A program made the translations under genes and the position numbers. Positions 33,109 through 40,863 of a stretch of DNA of 64,000 nt are shown here, piece after piece; within the stretch, counting starts at the first letter, position 1, and the number at the start of each line of letters is the position of its first letter. The stretch comes from Xenorhabdus griffiniae (lineage in GTDB: Bacteria > Pseudomonadota > Gammaproteobacteria > Enterobacterales > Enterobacteriaceae). The DNA is taken from assembly GCF_037265215.1 (NCBI RefSeq), contig NZ_CP147737.1, positions 3,442,001 through 3,506,000 of the forward strand. The letters are read 5' to 3'. Under the pieces are notes generated by a model. The model saw nothing but the letters and a program-made list of their open reading frames with translations. It searched no databases and was not told where the DNA came from.

Positions 33109-33603
33109 TCATTCTGATTTACATTGCCGAACAACATCCCGCACATATTGTTGTAAATAGTCTAATTTGGCTTGGTCTTTGATGATGCCGGTTCGGATAT
33201 CGTAAATAGCGCGTCCAGCTTTTGCAGTGAGTTCGACTTGGGTTCCATCGCCCATGCTGCGGGGGCGGGGATCTCGGTTTTGGGTGAGCTGACAGGTAGC
33301 AAGGTTGGCGGCGGCGATTTGCACCCGCCGATGACCAGCAACAATGTCAGCACGTAAAACCGTATTTTCTTCGGTGACATGCGCTAATTTTCCTGAATAA
33401 TATTCATCCAATTGTGCAGCCCGATTTTGTGCATCTTTCATTTGCTGAATAGCTGCCAACGTTTCTGAATGGGCTTGTTGATTGATGGCAGCAAGCTGTG
33501 TAGCATGTTGCTGTTTCAAATCCGCCACTTCGCTGAGAAACAGGGTGCGATGTCCCCACCAGCCAAGACTCCCACCAATAACCAAGCTCATGATTAAGGG
33601 CAT
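33109..33603 (-). CDS. Rz-like i-spanin, second copy
   Basis: From the ATG at 33603 the protein has 164 residues starting MPLIMSLVIGGSLGWWGHRT. One N-terminal membrane anchor is followed by a long coiled coil (LKQQHATQLAAINQQAHSET) and a C-terminal segment (AIYDIRTGIIKDQAKLDYLQ) clearly related to the Rz at 1947. TTG starts at 33630 or 33627 are alternatives. In P2 this is the lysB position, but holin, lysin and lysA are missing nearby. Confidence 0.8.
   Translation of the reverse strand: MPLIMSLVIGGSLGWWGHRTLFLSEVADLKQQHATQLAAINQQAHSETLAAIQQMKDAQNRAAQLDEYYSGKLAHVTEENTVLRADIVAGHRRVQIAAANLATCQLTQNRDPRPRSMGDGTQVELTAKAGRAIYDIRTGIIKDQAKLDYLQQYVRDVVRQCKSE
33162..33380 (-). CDS. Rz1-like o-spanin nested in the second Rz
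   Basis: The 72-residue protein starts MSPKKIRFYVLTLLLVIGGC, a lipoprotein signal ending in the lipobox VIGGC. A proline-rich part follows (KSPPPTLLPVSSPKTEIPAP). It is embedded in the Rz gene in another frame, corresponding to lysC of P2. The C-terminal pattern SNSLQKLDALFTISEPASS resembles that of the first Rz1 (SNSLEKLDKLFSISEKASS), so the two spanin pairs share ancestry. Confidence 0.75.
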   Translation of the reverse strand: MSPKKIRFYVLTLLLVIGGCKSPPPTLLPVSSPKTEIPAPAAWAMEPKSNSLQKLDALFTISEPASSKTKPN

Positions 33604-33647
33604 CTTTTTTAGTGTGTTTATTCCCAACAAACGAGTTCAGCCTCCCC

Positions 33648-33851
33648 TCAATCCCAAAGCTGGATGATCGGTTTGCTGGCAACAGGAATAAAATCCGGCA
33701 TTTCAATTTTCGTTCCATGAGGCAATACTGCACCAAAATCCGCCAATCCAGGGTTTGCCAACAACACACGCTCAGTCATTCCCAATGTACGGCCATAATG
33801 ACGCCAACAAATGGCATCAACCGTCTCATTTTGTTGTGCGATAACTTGCAT
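33648..33851 (-). CDS. Tail protein X (P2 gpX, LysM-like)
   Basis: The 67-residue protein starts MQVIAQQNETVDAICWRHYG and has the P2 gpX pattern (RTLGMTERVLLANPGLADFG, then LPHGTKIEMPDF). The fold resembles LysM domains, and it sits in the tail near the baseplate. AAGGAG precedes the ATG. It is the only survivor of the region between head genes and lysis genes of P2. Confidence 0.88.
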   Translation of the reverse strand: MQVIAQQNETVDAICWRHYGRTLGMTERVLLANPGLADFGAVLPHGTKIEMPDFIPVASKPIIQLWD

Positions 33852-33958
33852 ACACGCTCCTTTCTCTTTGCCAAAGTCAGTTAGTAAATCGGAGAGTTAT
33901 GATCAAATAATTAGCGAACTGCCTCAATAAGGTGAAATTGTTAGGTCAATAATACATA

Positions 33959-33993
33959 AGCCAAGGGCAGGAAATGGTTTCCTGCCCTTGGCT
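33959..33993. terminator. Perfect 16-bp hairpin downstream of the DinI-like gene
   Basis: AGCCAAGGGCAGGAAA and TTTCCTGCCCTTGGCT pair perfectly around a 3-base loop. It lies between tail gene X and the DinI-like gene. It may terminate the DinI transcript, and it marks the place where P2 head genes are missing. Confidence 0.55.
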
Positions 33994-34045
33994 ATTATCT
34001 TTTATTACAATGACATGCTATTCATTGGAGGATATTGCCCCTTTG

Positions 34046-34288
34046 TCAGCGTTCATCTGATAGCCAACTATCATCCTCCCAAACCTCTTGAATAAGTTCC
34101 ATCATACGATCATGTTCACTACTTTTTTTAGTCCCTGTCACTTTTACGGAGGTGCTACTGCTAATTCCAATTCTAAAATTTGTATCAGGATAGTGTGGTA
34201 ATATTCTTCTTTTTAGTTCACTTTCTAATGAAGATATGACTGATTCAGAAACGTTAGCTCGTTTATCGAAAAGTATTTCTACTCGCAT
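34046..34288 (-). CDS. DinI/Tum-like protein
   Basis: The 80-residue protein starts MRVEILFDKRANVSESVISS (GGGGGA ribosome site). It has the DinI layout: N-terminal strand, helix (LESELKRRILPHYPDTNFRI), the SSSTSVKVTGTK strand and an acidic C-terminal helix (MMELIQEVWEDDSWLSDE). In E. coli DinI modulates RecA; in phage 186 the SOS-induced Tum antirepressor carries a related domain. A LexA box lies upstream of the operon, so SOS control is likely. Confidence 0.8.
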   Translation of the reverse strand: MRVEILFDKRANVSESVISSLESELKRRILPHYPDTNFRIGISSSTSVKVTGTKKSSEHDRMMELIQEVWEDDSWLSDER

Positions 34289-34305
34289 GCTTTCCCCCGC
34301 CAAAT

Positions 34306-34566
34306 CTATTCTTCTATTGTTGCACCTGCATTCCCTAATATTGTGTTGCTGCTCACCTCATTACCTAACAGATCGCTTTCCTGTTTACCCTGGTAACTGT
34401 TAAACCTTTTTTCATAAGGTGCAGATAGCTCTGCTATCCAAACCAGTGCCAGCTCTTTGTCTTCCGCATGATTGCATTCGCAACTTGTTGCCATTCTGGC
34501 AATGAAATTGATACGTTGCGCTACCAATGATTCTATAAGAGATTCCACTGATCTATCTGCCTCCAT
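34306..34566 (-). CDS. Small SOS-operon protein of unknown function
   Basis: The 86-residue protein starts MEADRSVESLIESLVAQRIN. GGAGG inside the first codons suggests that a GTG at 34548 could be the real start. The LexA box ends nine bases before the ATG. The protein is helical with a CEC pair (ATSCECNHAEDKELALVWIA), recalling small P2-like early proteins, but no function is known to me. It forms an operon with the DinI-like gene 17 bases downstream. Confidence 0.65.
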   Translation of the reverse strand: MEADRSVESLIESLVAQRINFIARMATSCECNHAEDKELALVWIAELSAPYEKRFNSYQGKQESDLLGNEVSSNTILGNAGATIEE

Positions 34567-34574
34567 ATAAGAAA

Positions 34575-34590
34575 CTGTATGTATATACAG
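34575..34590. promoter_or_regulatory. LexA box (SOS operator)
   Basis: CTGTATGTATATACAG matches the enterobacterial LexA consensus CTG-N10-CAG with an AT-rich alternating centre. It lies just upstream of the two-gene operon with the DinI-like gene. Confidence 0.85.
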
Positions 34591-34651
34591 TACACGTAAT
34601 AAGACTAAAATTAAAGTAGTTTTTACCTGTTTTAGTCATTAAATTTAATAG

Positions 34652-36592
34652 TTAGTAACTATTGTTTGTTGTTTTGGCAGAAATATTTGCCAATTTGATT
34701 GTTTTTTCCGCTATGACAATTCTACGGTCTATATAACCCGCTATTTCCCTACCTCCCTGTTCATCCGTACAGTTATTGACAGAACTCCAAGAGGAAAAAT
34801 TTTTGCTTCTTTTATAAACTATTCGTTCAGATGTCACTGCCGATTCTGATTTTGGCACGATGGTCCATTGGTGGAGCCGCGTACAAATAAATCCTGCATG
34901 AGACAAAAATGGTGAGGTCACGCCCTGTATGGATTGAACATCTTCACCATAAGGACTGCCAAAAGGGATCTTTTTGTAAGATAAGCGAATAACTAAATCA
35001 CGACGTGAAACCCAAGGCCCACCCTGTGCTTGGGTATAAGCAGCCCAATTCCCTTCATCTGCCGCCTGTAATACTGCGTTTATCTTGTGATCAGACAAAC
35101 GGACTTCCCTGAGCCGACGCAATTCGCGCCAAACCGAAACTGGAGCGCCACCGATTTGTTGAAATTGGCGAATACGCCAGCGACTCGCCCAGGCAGTCAC
35201 TGATTTTGCCATATCGCGCAGGGATTCACCGGTTTCATGGTCTTTTTCTTCTTCCAGCGCATAACCATCAATATTTTTAGCAATATACTTGGCAATATAA
35301 CCTGTTGCACTGCCTTTATTGGGATCGATCGCCCGATAATTAAAACGCGCCTTTTTAGCTTCATCGTTCTGCAACTCTTCCTGCTCTTCCTGACAAGCGT
35401 AATGCTCAAGCAAACTTCTGACTTGCTGCAAATACTCCGGCAACATAAACAGCACCATATGCCAATGAGGAGTGCCATCATGATGTGGTTCCACCACACG
35501 GAAACCAAATAGATTAATACCTGCCCGTGCCAACGCCGCCCGAGCTTTTGCCCAAACACCGCATAAATAACGTTGAGTATCACGTGGCGTTGCGCCATTC
35601 CAGGATTTGACAAACCCGCCCTTGTGCTGGACAGCATGATATTTTGCAGGGGCTGTGATGGTATAAAATTCCCCAACACAGTGCATCTTATTGGCAACAT
35701 CTTCGAAACCGCGCATTCTGACCATCAGTTCACAACGTCGGATTGCTGGATTCGCGTTGCTATGAACAACGGTTTCTGCCAGTGAGATTCGTTCCCCTTT
35801 TTCATTTTCCAAATCAAAATGCTTAAAAAATTCACGATTGCGGCGCTTTTGTTCCACCCATTCCCGCAATGCCTGGCGTGAAACATATGGAGAAGCGACT
35901 TGCTGTACCTGTCCAACCGCAATTGCCATATGTTCAGCTTGGATATCACGCAAACGCTTTAAACGGAAATACCACCAACGGGCAGACATCATGCGCAACA
36001 TGCCAGAACAGAGTTGATCAACCGATGGCATTTTGCGGCCATGATTGAAACGCTGCCAATAAGGAGGATGAGTACCACATTGCAAAGTCAGCTTTGCCAG
36101 TAATCGGTACAACTTAGCGACACGAGAAAATGCCTCATCTTTGCAGCCAACAGACGTTGATGAGTGTTTTTGGGAAACACGTAAAGAATAGTGCTCATAA
36201 TTACCAGAAATAAAAACGGAAATATCGTGAGCAAGTTTCAAGAGACGTTTGCGATCATACGTCACCATATTTTCCAATTGATCAATAAAAGGAAAAGGCG
36301 TCATACCAGAAACACAGTGACTAAACTGATACCTTTCTTTTACCCGTTGCAATCTCGGCAGGACATTCTGTCCAACCGTGTTTCTCAGAAAAGAATTTGC
36401 ATCACGGCGGCCTGAGCGATTAAAGATATCGATATAACGGCGGCTAAAGTATTTAGCCAGGAAATCTGGCATTTGTCCTATATACTGGTGACGCCATTGA
36501 TGATCTTCCGCGTTAACCTCCCATAACAGGCGCTCCGCCATTGAGACACCCAACGGTATGTTTTGTTTATAAGTGATAGCGTTACTATTCAT
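34652..36592 (-). CDS. Replication initiation endonuclease (P2 gpA family)
   Basis: The ATG at 36592 follows GGTGA and gives 646 residues. The protein has the HUH metal motif (GTPHWHMVLF, histidines near 376 and 378). Two tyrosines four apart follow in GYIAKYIAKN (near 432 and 436), matching the paired active tyrosines of P2 A. It nicks the origin, joins covalently to the 5' end and starts rolling-circle replication. P2 carries its origin within A, so one may lie in this gene. It appears full length although most of the surrounding prophage is lost. Confidence 0.9.
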   Translation of the reverse strand: MNSNAITYKQNIPLGVSMAERLLWEVNAEDHQWRHQYIGQMPDFLAKYFSRRYIDIFNRSGRRDANSFLRNTVGQNVLPRLQRVKERYQFSHCVSGMTPFPFIDQLENMVTYDRKRLLKLAHDISVFISGNYEHYSLRVSQKHSSTSVGCKDEAFSRVAKLYRLLAKLTLQCGTHPPYWQRFNHGRKMPSVDQLCSGMLRMMSARWWYFRLKRLRDIQAEHMAIAVGQVQQVASPYVSRQALREWVEQKRRNREFFKHFDLENEKGERISLAETVVHSNANPAIRRCELMVRMRGFEDVANKMHCVGEFYTITAPAKYHAVQHKGGFVKSWNGATPRDTQRYLCGVWAKARAALARAGINLFGFRVVEPHHDGTPHWHMVLFMLPEYLQQVRSLLEHYACQEEQEELQNDEAKKARFNYRAIDPNKGSATGYIAKYIAKNIDGYALEEEKDHETGESLRDMAKSVTAWASRWRIRQFQQIGGAPVSVWRELRRLREVRLSDHKINAVLQAADEGNWAAYTQAQGGPWVSRRDLVIRLSYKKIPFGSPYGEDVQSIQGVTSPFLSHAGFICTRLHQWTIVPKSESAVTSERIVYKRSKNFSSWSSVNNCTDEQGGREIAGYIDRRIVIAEKTIKLANISAKTTNNSY

Positions 36593-36678
36593 CAATTTCA
36601 CCATATTCAGGACGAATCAGAGCCTGGCGTATTCATGCCATTTGTTCAAAAAGAGATAATTTGTTTAGAAAGCGGTAG

Positions 36679-37017
36679 TTAATTAGGTAATGTCAGGTAC
36701 TTGGGAAATTGGCTGACAACGACCTTGATATGATTCATCGCTTTGATCAGCGCCCGCTTTTCCTCTTGAGTAAAATGATTGTATTCACTGTCGTGGCGGG
36801 AGCGCGGGATATTCGCCAAATAGAAAATGGCAGATAACGCTCGTTTATTTTCTTCGTAGTAATCGTCTCTTTTATCGCGCATATCGGCAAAAAACCGATT
36901 TAGCTCCTTTTCATTGTCACCCCAATATGTCGCCCTAATCCTCGACAGGTAATTCAATCCTTCCAGCCGCTGGCCGAGGTTAATCTGGGCAAACTTTTCT
37001 TTCTCTGTATTCGCCAT
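36679..37017 (-). CDS. DUF5347-family phage protein
   Basis: The 112-residue protein from the ATG at 37017 (GAGGGA ribosome site) starts MANTEKEKFAQINLGQRLEG. It contains SRIRATYWGDNEKELNRFFA, then RDDYYEENKRALSAIFYLAN and a C-terminal KAMNHIKVVVSQFPKYL. I recognise this pattern from DUF5347 proteins beside the replication gene in Xenorhabdus, Photorhabdus and Proteus P2-like prophages. The function is unknown. Position between the repressor and gene A suggests an early gene. Confidence 0.75.
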   Translation of the reverse strand: MANTEKEKFAQINLGQRLEGLNYLSRIRATYWGDNEKELNRFFADMRDKRDDYYEENKRALSAIFYLANIPRSRHDSEYNHFTQEEKRALIKAMNHIKVVVSQFPKYLTLPN

Positions 37018-37025
37018 ATTTTCCC

Positions 37026-37085
37026 TCAACATTTTTCTACAAACCGCTCCTCAAAATTCCCCGCGATTTCCAACATTCTCTTCAT
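37026..37085 (-). CDS. Possible 19-codon micro-gene ahead of DUF5347
   Basis: The frame reads MKRMLEIAGNFEERFVEKC and follows a strong GGTGGAGA ribosome site eight bases upstream. Its stop is eight bases before the DUF5347 ATG, close enough for coupling. A second 19-codon frame (MNAQISIFMPDIEVFRKCH, 37106-37165) precedes it. They could be leader peptides or remnants of a cII or cox-type gene. Confidence 0.3.
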   Translation of the reverse strand: MKRMLEIAGNFEERFVEKC

Positions 37086-37270
37086 TTCAAACTCTCCACC
37101 TATCTTCAATGGCATTTCCGAAATACTTCGATATCAGGCATAAAGATTGAAATTTGGGCGTTCATGATGCAATATCTCTCAATGGTTTTCGTCTTAACCA
37201 ATCTGGGCTCACCAAAGATCTCATATCGAGAACTTAGGCGGGATACTAATAGCTCTTATCTGTACTGTCA

Positions 37271-37891
37271 ATGAAAAATACCAATATTGAGATCAAAATG
37301 GGGGCCGATAGTGGGGGAAGACCTGCTATTGAACGTCTTGTCCGCGCATATGGATTTAAATCACGTCAGGCCCTAAGTGACCATTTGGGCGTTTCCAAAA
37401 GCACGATGGCAAACCGCTACCTTCGTGATAGTTTCCCTGCGGATTGGATCATCCAGTGCAATCTCGAAACTGGCGCTTCACTGCTGTGGCTGAGCACGGG
37501 TCAGGGAGAAATGTTTCCAGATGGAGAAAGCAACAAAAAAGCGGAACGGTTGGAAGATATCATTGCCCCATCCATCTCTCGTGTAAAATTATCGGGCGGT
37601 AAACTCAACGAAGTTAGCCCTGTGATTCTGGACAGCGAGTTGATTTCCAAGGAACTCAAAAATCCACTGATTGTTGATGATGGTGCCTCATGGTATCTGC
37701 TAGACACGCAAGAAGACAATATTCAAGATGGTTTATGGCTGGTGGATATTGAAGGTATGCACAGTATCAAAAAGATTGCCAAAATCCCAATCAGCAAGAT
37801 TCGGGTCAGCGATAGCGACGTTACTTTTGATTGTGCAATCAGCGATATCAAATTTATTGGCCGCGTCGCTCTGGTCATATCCAGGCAGTAA
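37271..37891 (+). CDS. CI-type repressor (phage 186 family)
   Basis: The 206-residue protein has an N-terminal helix-turn-helix (RLVRAYGFKSRQALSDHLGV, then SKSTMANRYLRDSFPADWII). A C-terminal domain (SWYLLDTQEDNIQDGLWLVD, then RVALVI) follows, as in the 186 CI repressor, which lacks autocleavage and forms wheels of dimers. It is transcribed divergently from the early genes. No clear ribosome site precedes the ATG, so an in-frame ATG at 37301 or leaderless translation is possible. No integrase gene follows it. Confidence 0.85.
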   Translation: MKNTNIEIKMGADSGGRPAIERLVRAYGFKSRQALSDHLGVSKSTMANRYLRDSFPADWIIQCNLETGASLLWLSTGQGEMFPDGESNKKAERLEDIIAPSISRVKLSGGKLNEVSPVILDSELISKELKNPLIVDDGASWYLLDTQEDNIQDGLWLVDIEGMHSIKKIAKIPISKIRVSDSDVTFDCAISDIKFIGRVALVISRQ

Positions 37892-37912
37892 TAACCTGAC
37901 ATAAAACCGCTT

Positions 37913-37952
37913 CCATCAAGGTTATCTCTATCCGTTAGGATAACCTTGATGG
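37913..37952. terminator. Perfect 14-bp hairpin between cI and the truncated GNAT gene
   Basis: CCATCAAGGTTATC and GATAACCTTGATGG pair perfectly around a 12-base loop. It sits at the border of the P2-like remnant and the chromosome. A terminator is the simplest reading, though there is no T run. Confidence 0.45.
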
Positions 37953-37965
37953 CGTTCAACCATTT

Positions 37966-38310
37966 TCATACAAAATCTGAACGCCGAAGCCGATACAGGA
38001 CATGCTTGTCCAGACGCCAGCCGATTTCAACAAAAGGCGAGAATGAAAATTTGATGTTCGGAACATTCAGTCCTACAGAGCCGATAAACTCACCATTTTG
38101 TTTTAATTCAACCGCCCATAATCCCCAGCCACCCTGCATTTCAAACTTGCGAATACAATTATCAATAAAAGTATCGCTCTGCGTTTTAGTCAGTATGTCA
38201 GGAAAAAATTCCATTACGTCGGGATTACTACTTAAGCGAAAGAAAGGCTCTCTGTCTTCGGCTTTCCAGGCACGGAGCCGCAATCTTTCTGTTTCTAATT
38301 CGACAACCAC
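37966..38310 (-). pseudogene. Truncated GNAT-family acetyltransferase
   Basis: From a GTG at 38310 (AAGGAGG ribosome site) the frame reads like the N-terminal two thirds of a RimJ/RimL-type GNAT: ELETERLRLRAWKAEDREPF, then LWAVELKQNGEFIGSVGLNV and FVEIGWRLDKH. Normal members continue with the acetyl-CoA loop (Q/RxxGxG/A) after this point. Here the frame turns into VLYRLRRSDFV and stops, so the coenzyme-binding part is gone. The break lies next to the cI end of the P2-like remnant and may record a phage-linked deletion. Confidence 0.7.
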
Positions 38311-38333
38311 AACGCCTCCTTGATTATCGATTA

Positions 38334-39002
38334 TCAAGCGTTACTTTTTGCTTTTGGCTTATCACCTTGATTTTCTCTAATGGAAATAACTCGTTCCATT
38401 TCTGGTTTTTTCTTATTATCAACCTGTTCGGATTGGCCAAAAAACAATCCACCGCGTCGAATTGACATACTGCCACAACGACTAATGCCCCGTAACTCGC
38501 CATGTTCAAGGATATCTAACGTTTCCGCACAGCATGTGCCTTCAACATGACCATCAATGATAATTTCAGGTGCATTCAGCTCACCTTCTACTTTGCCGGC
38601 ATGCATAATCCGAATGGCACCACCTTTTACGCGAATATTGCCAACAACTTTACCCCAAATCTGGATATCGCCTTCCATTTCGACATCCCCTTTGAAGACT
38701 GAGTTTTTTGCAATAATAGTATTAGGGCGGATCTCAGCTTCAGGTAATTTTTTCTCTTCAGGCTTGATACCCATAGTGGATGTCGCAGAACTGGCAGTTG
38801 CTGCCTCGGTTGTTTTTTTTCCAAACATAGCGTTTATTCTCAATTTCATTTTCATAAAGTAAAACACTAAGGCTAAAAAAGATAAAATTGCTGTCATGGC
38901 GCAACTAAAATGCGCACCATACAGATACAGTCCCAATGCAATTCCCCAAAGGAGCCATACACTGTATAAAAAAGCGTTATCTAAAAAACGATACATTGTC
39001 AT
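38334..39002 (-). CDS. Bactofilin-family polymer-forming protein with N-terminal membrane segments
   Basis: The 222-residue protein has two hydrophobic N-terminal segments (FLYSVWLLWGIALGLYLYGA and CAMTAILSFLALVFYFM). A central bactofilin beta-helix region (residues about 90-190) follows, with repeating short strands (SVFKGDVEMEGDIQIWGKVV, GNIRVKGGAIRIMHAGKVEG). The tail is basic and disordered. Bactofilins self-assemble into cytoskeletal filaments. The membrane anchors would tie the polymer to the inner membrane. The truncated GNAT gene follows within its stop codon. Confidence 0.8.
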   Translation of the reverse strand: MTMYRFLDNAFLYSVWLLWGIALGLYLYGAHFSCAMTAILSFLALVFYFMKMKLRINAMFGKKTTEAATASSATSTMGIKPEEKKLPEAEIRPNTIIAKNSVFKGDVEMEGDIQIWGKVVGNIRVKGGAIRIMHAGKVEGELNAPEIIIDGHVEGTCCAETLDILEHGELRGISRCGSMSIRRGGLFFGQSEQVDNKKKPEMERVISIRENQGDKPKAKSNA

Positions 39003-39392
39003 ATTGTTCTCGTTTTTGTGGTTTTTTCTTATATTCCATCAGCAAAATATATCTATACATATGCCTTAGCAGGTAACAAAAACAGGCTGTGGGAGCACAT
39101 CCTACCATTGTACAAGTATAAAAAACAATCTACGAAGCTATAACAGAGGGATTTATAGCGTTATTACACGGATAAAGTTTCTATTTGAGTTTAATCCTCT
39201 GATTTATCGTTGAATTTTCTCACATTTATGAAAGAAGAAAAGCCAGAAATATAAATTTAATTTCTTATTTCATATCACAAATCACAAAAAAACAACTCAT
39301 TAACAATTAACACAAAAAGTTAATAAATACATCATGGTTAAAACCTGAAAACACATCATCCCCAATAATTATTTGATTTATGGTTATTTTAT

Positions 39393-39491
39393 CTATACCC
39401 ATCTCACTTCAAGATGCCCCCCCGCTTCGCGGGGAGAAACAATGAGTTATGTTATCTTATAATGAGCAACTTGAAAGGTAACGCGTATATA
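39393..39491. repeat. Palindromic repeat family, copy 2 (variant type)
   Basis: This copy begins TATACCCATCTCACTTCAAG, has the centre CCCCGCTTCGCGGGGAG and continues AAACAATGAGTTATGTTATC to AACGCGTATATA. The right half differs from the main type and matches copy 5. It abuts copy 3. Confidence 0.7.
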
Positions 39492-39594
39492 CCAATCCAA
39501 CTTCAAGATGCGTCTTATATCTCCCCGCGAAGCGGGGAGATATTAAGTTTCATATCGTGTTGTCAATTGCGACTTGAAGTTTAATGCGTATATG
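39484..39594. repeat. Palindromic repeat family, copy 3
   Basis: The arms CCAATCCAACTTCAAGATGC and GCGACTTGAAGTTTAATGCG flank the centre CTCCCCGCGAAGCGGGGAG. Copies 2, 3 and 4 are arranged head to tail and share their border bases. Confidence 0.75.
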
Positions 39595-39697
39595 CCAATC
39601 CAACTTCAAGATGCGTGTTATATTTCCCCACGTAGTGGAGAGATATAAACAATCACATTGATTTGCAAGCTGCAACTTGAAGTTAGATTGATATATA
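39586..39697. repeat. Palindromic repeat family, copy 4
   Basis: The arms are as in copy 3, but the centre is degenerate (TTTCCCCACGTAGTGGAGAG) with compensating changes that keep the stem. That is what selection for, or descent through, a folded form would leave. Confidence 0.7.
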
Positions 39698-40047
39698 TTA
39701 TTACTACACAAACATTTAAATGAATAAAAACACTTATAACGAAATTCATCTCGCCATTGATATTCTCCACGACTAAAAACATTCAAAATAAATAACCCAA
39801 TAAAAAAACCCTATAAAGAAATAAAAATTATTTTAACATTAACAACATCTTAAAATTGGCCATGCAGATATTGTTCAATATAAGGTAAAAAAACAGACAA
39901 ATCATTTTTAATCACAAAAAATTACACTTAAATCTAACACAAATATTTATTTAGCTATATAATACCAGCGGTTATTTAATAATAAAAAACACTTCATGCA
40001 CTCATCAAAAAATGATTACTCACGATACGGAAAATTAGGAGTATTAG

Positions 40048-40863
40048 ATGAAAAGGACGACGGGCTTAAACCAAAAGAATATTTGTACGTTCCAATTAAT
40101 TATGCCGGATTTCAATATCCTGGAGCATAAACAAAGAGGGCTATATATTTTACTTGATGGCGAAATGGTGTGGAAAGATTGTATAAACACTTATCACATT
40201 AAATCGAATGAAATCCTTTTTACCCATCCTGGAAGTTATGCAGCTAAAACCAATACAGAAAGTTGCCAGCTATTATGGTTACCCTTACACATGGAGTTTT
40301 TACGTAGTTTTTTACAACGTTTCGGATCATTATTAAGTCAGTTAGAGCGACAAGAATTTCCTGCTTATAGGTTGATTCCTTTTAACCAGTTTCCCTTGTT
40401 AACGGAAAGCATTCGCGGGCTGGCGAACTTACTGGCGCATGATTCCCCTCCTGCTTTGGTTCAACTAAGAGTTGAAGAGTTATTGTTGCTGCTTTCCTTG
40501 GGTAAGCAGGGAACACTACTAATGTCTATTCTACGGAAATTAAGCAACCGTCCGGTAAAACGCCTGCAAACATTTATGGAAGCTCACTATCTCAAAGAAT
40601 GGAAATTAAATGACTTCGCACGTGAATTTGGTATGGGATTAACTTCTTTTAAGGAGCTTTTTAACAGTGTCTATGGTACTTCACCCAAAGCCTGGATTAG
40701 TGAACAACGCATTCTTTATGCACATCAATTATTACTCAATAGCGAAATGAGTATCGCCGATATTTCACTGGAATCGGGTTTTTCCAGTCAGTCCTATTTC
40801 ACTCAAAGCTATCGCCGACGTTTTGGTTGTACACCCAATCGCTCCAGATACGGCAAAGATTAG
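40048..40863 (+). CDS. AraC-family transcriptional regulator
   Basis: The 271-residue protein has a variable N-terminal half and a C-terminal AraC/XylS DNA-binding domain (residues about 170-268). Two helix-turn-helix units are visible: WKLNDFAREFGMGLTSFKEL and MSIADISLESGFSSQSYFTQ, ending in YRRRFGCTPNRSR. The N-terminal part resembles ExsA/VirF-type regulators, which respond to protein partners more often than to sugars. AGGAG precedes the ATG. Its targets are unknown. Confidence 0.85.
   Translation: MKRTTGLNQKNICTFQLIMPDFNILEHKQRGLYILLDGEMVWKDCINTYHIKSNEILFTHPGSYAAKTNTESCQLLWLPLHMEFLRSFLQRFGSLLSQLERQEFPAYRLIPFNQFPLLTESIRGLANLLAHDSPPALVQLRVEELLLLLSLGKQGTLLMSILRKLSNRPVKRLQTFMEAHYLKEWKLNDFAREFGMGLTSFKELFNSVYGTSPKAWISEQRILYAHQLLLNSEMSIADISLESGFSSQSYFTQSYRRRFGCTPNRSRYGKD

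Larger units (their letters stand above)
39003..40047. other. AT-rich intergenic region with three repeat copies
   Basis: About one kilobase without a supported gene separates bactofilin from the AraC-family gene. It is very AT-rich and contains three adjoining copies of the palindromic repeat family at 39393-39697. The last 350 bases before the AraC gene probably hold its promoter. Confidence 0.6.

Noticed and set aside
37913..37952. dif-like or att site at the hairpin after cI
   Set aside because: It does not resemble the XerCD dif site, and no second copy was seen at the other end of the remnant; a terminator is simpler.
39393..39697. CRISPR array
   Set aside because: Three adjoining 100-base palindromic units with no unique spacers are not a CRISPR; no cas genes are present.
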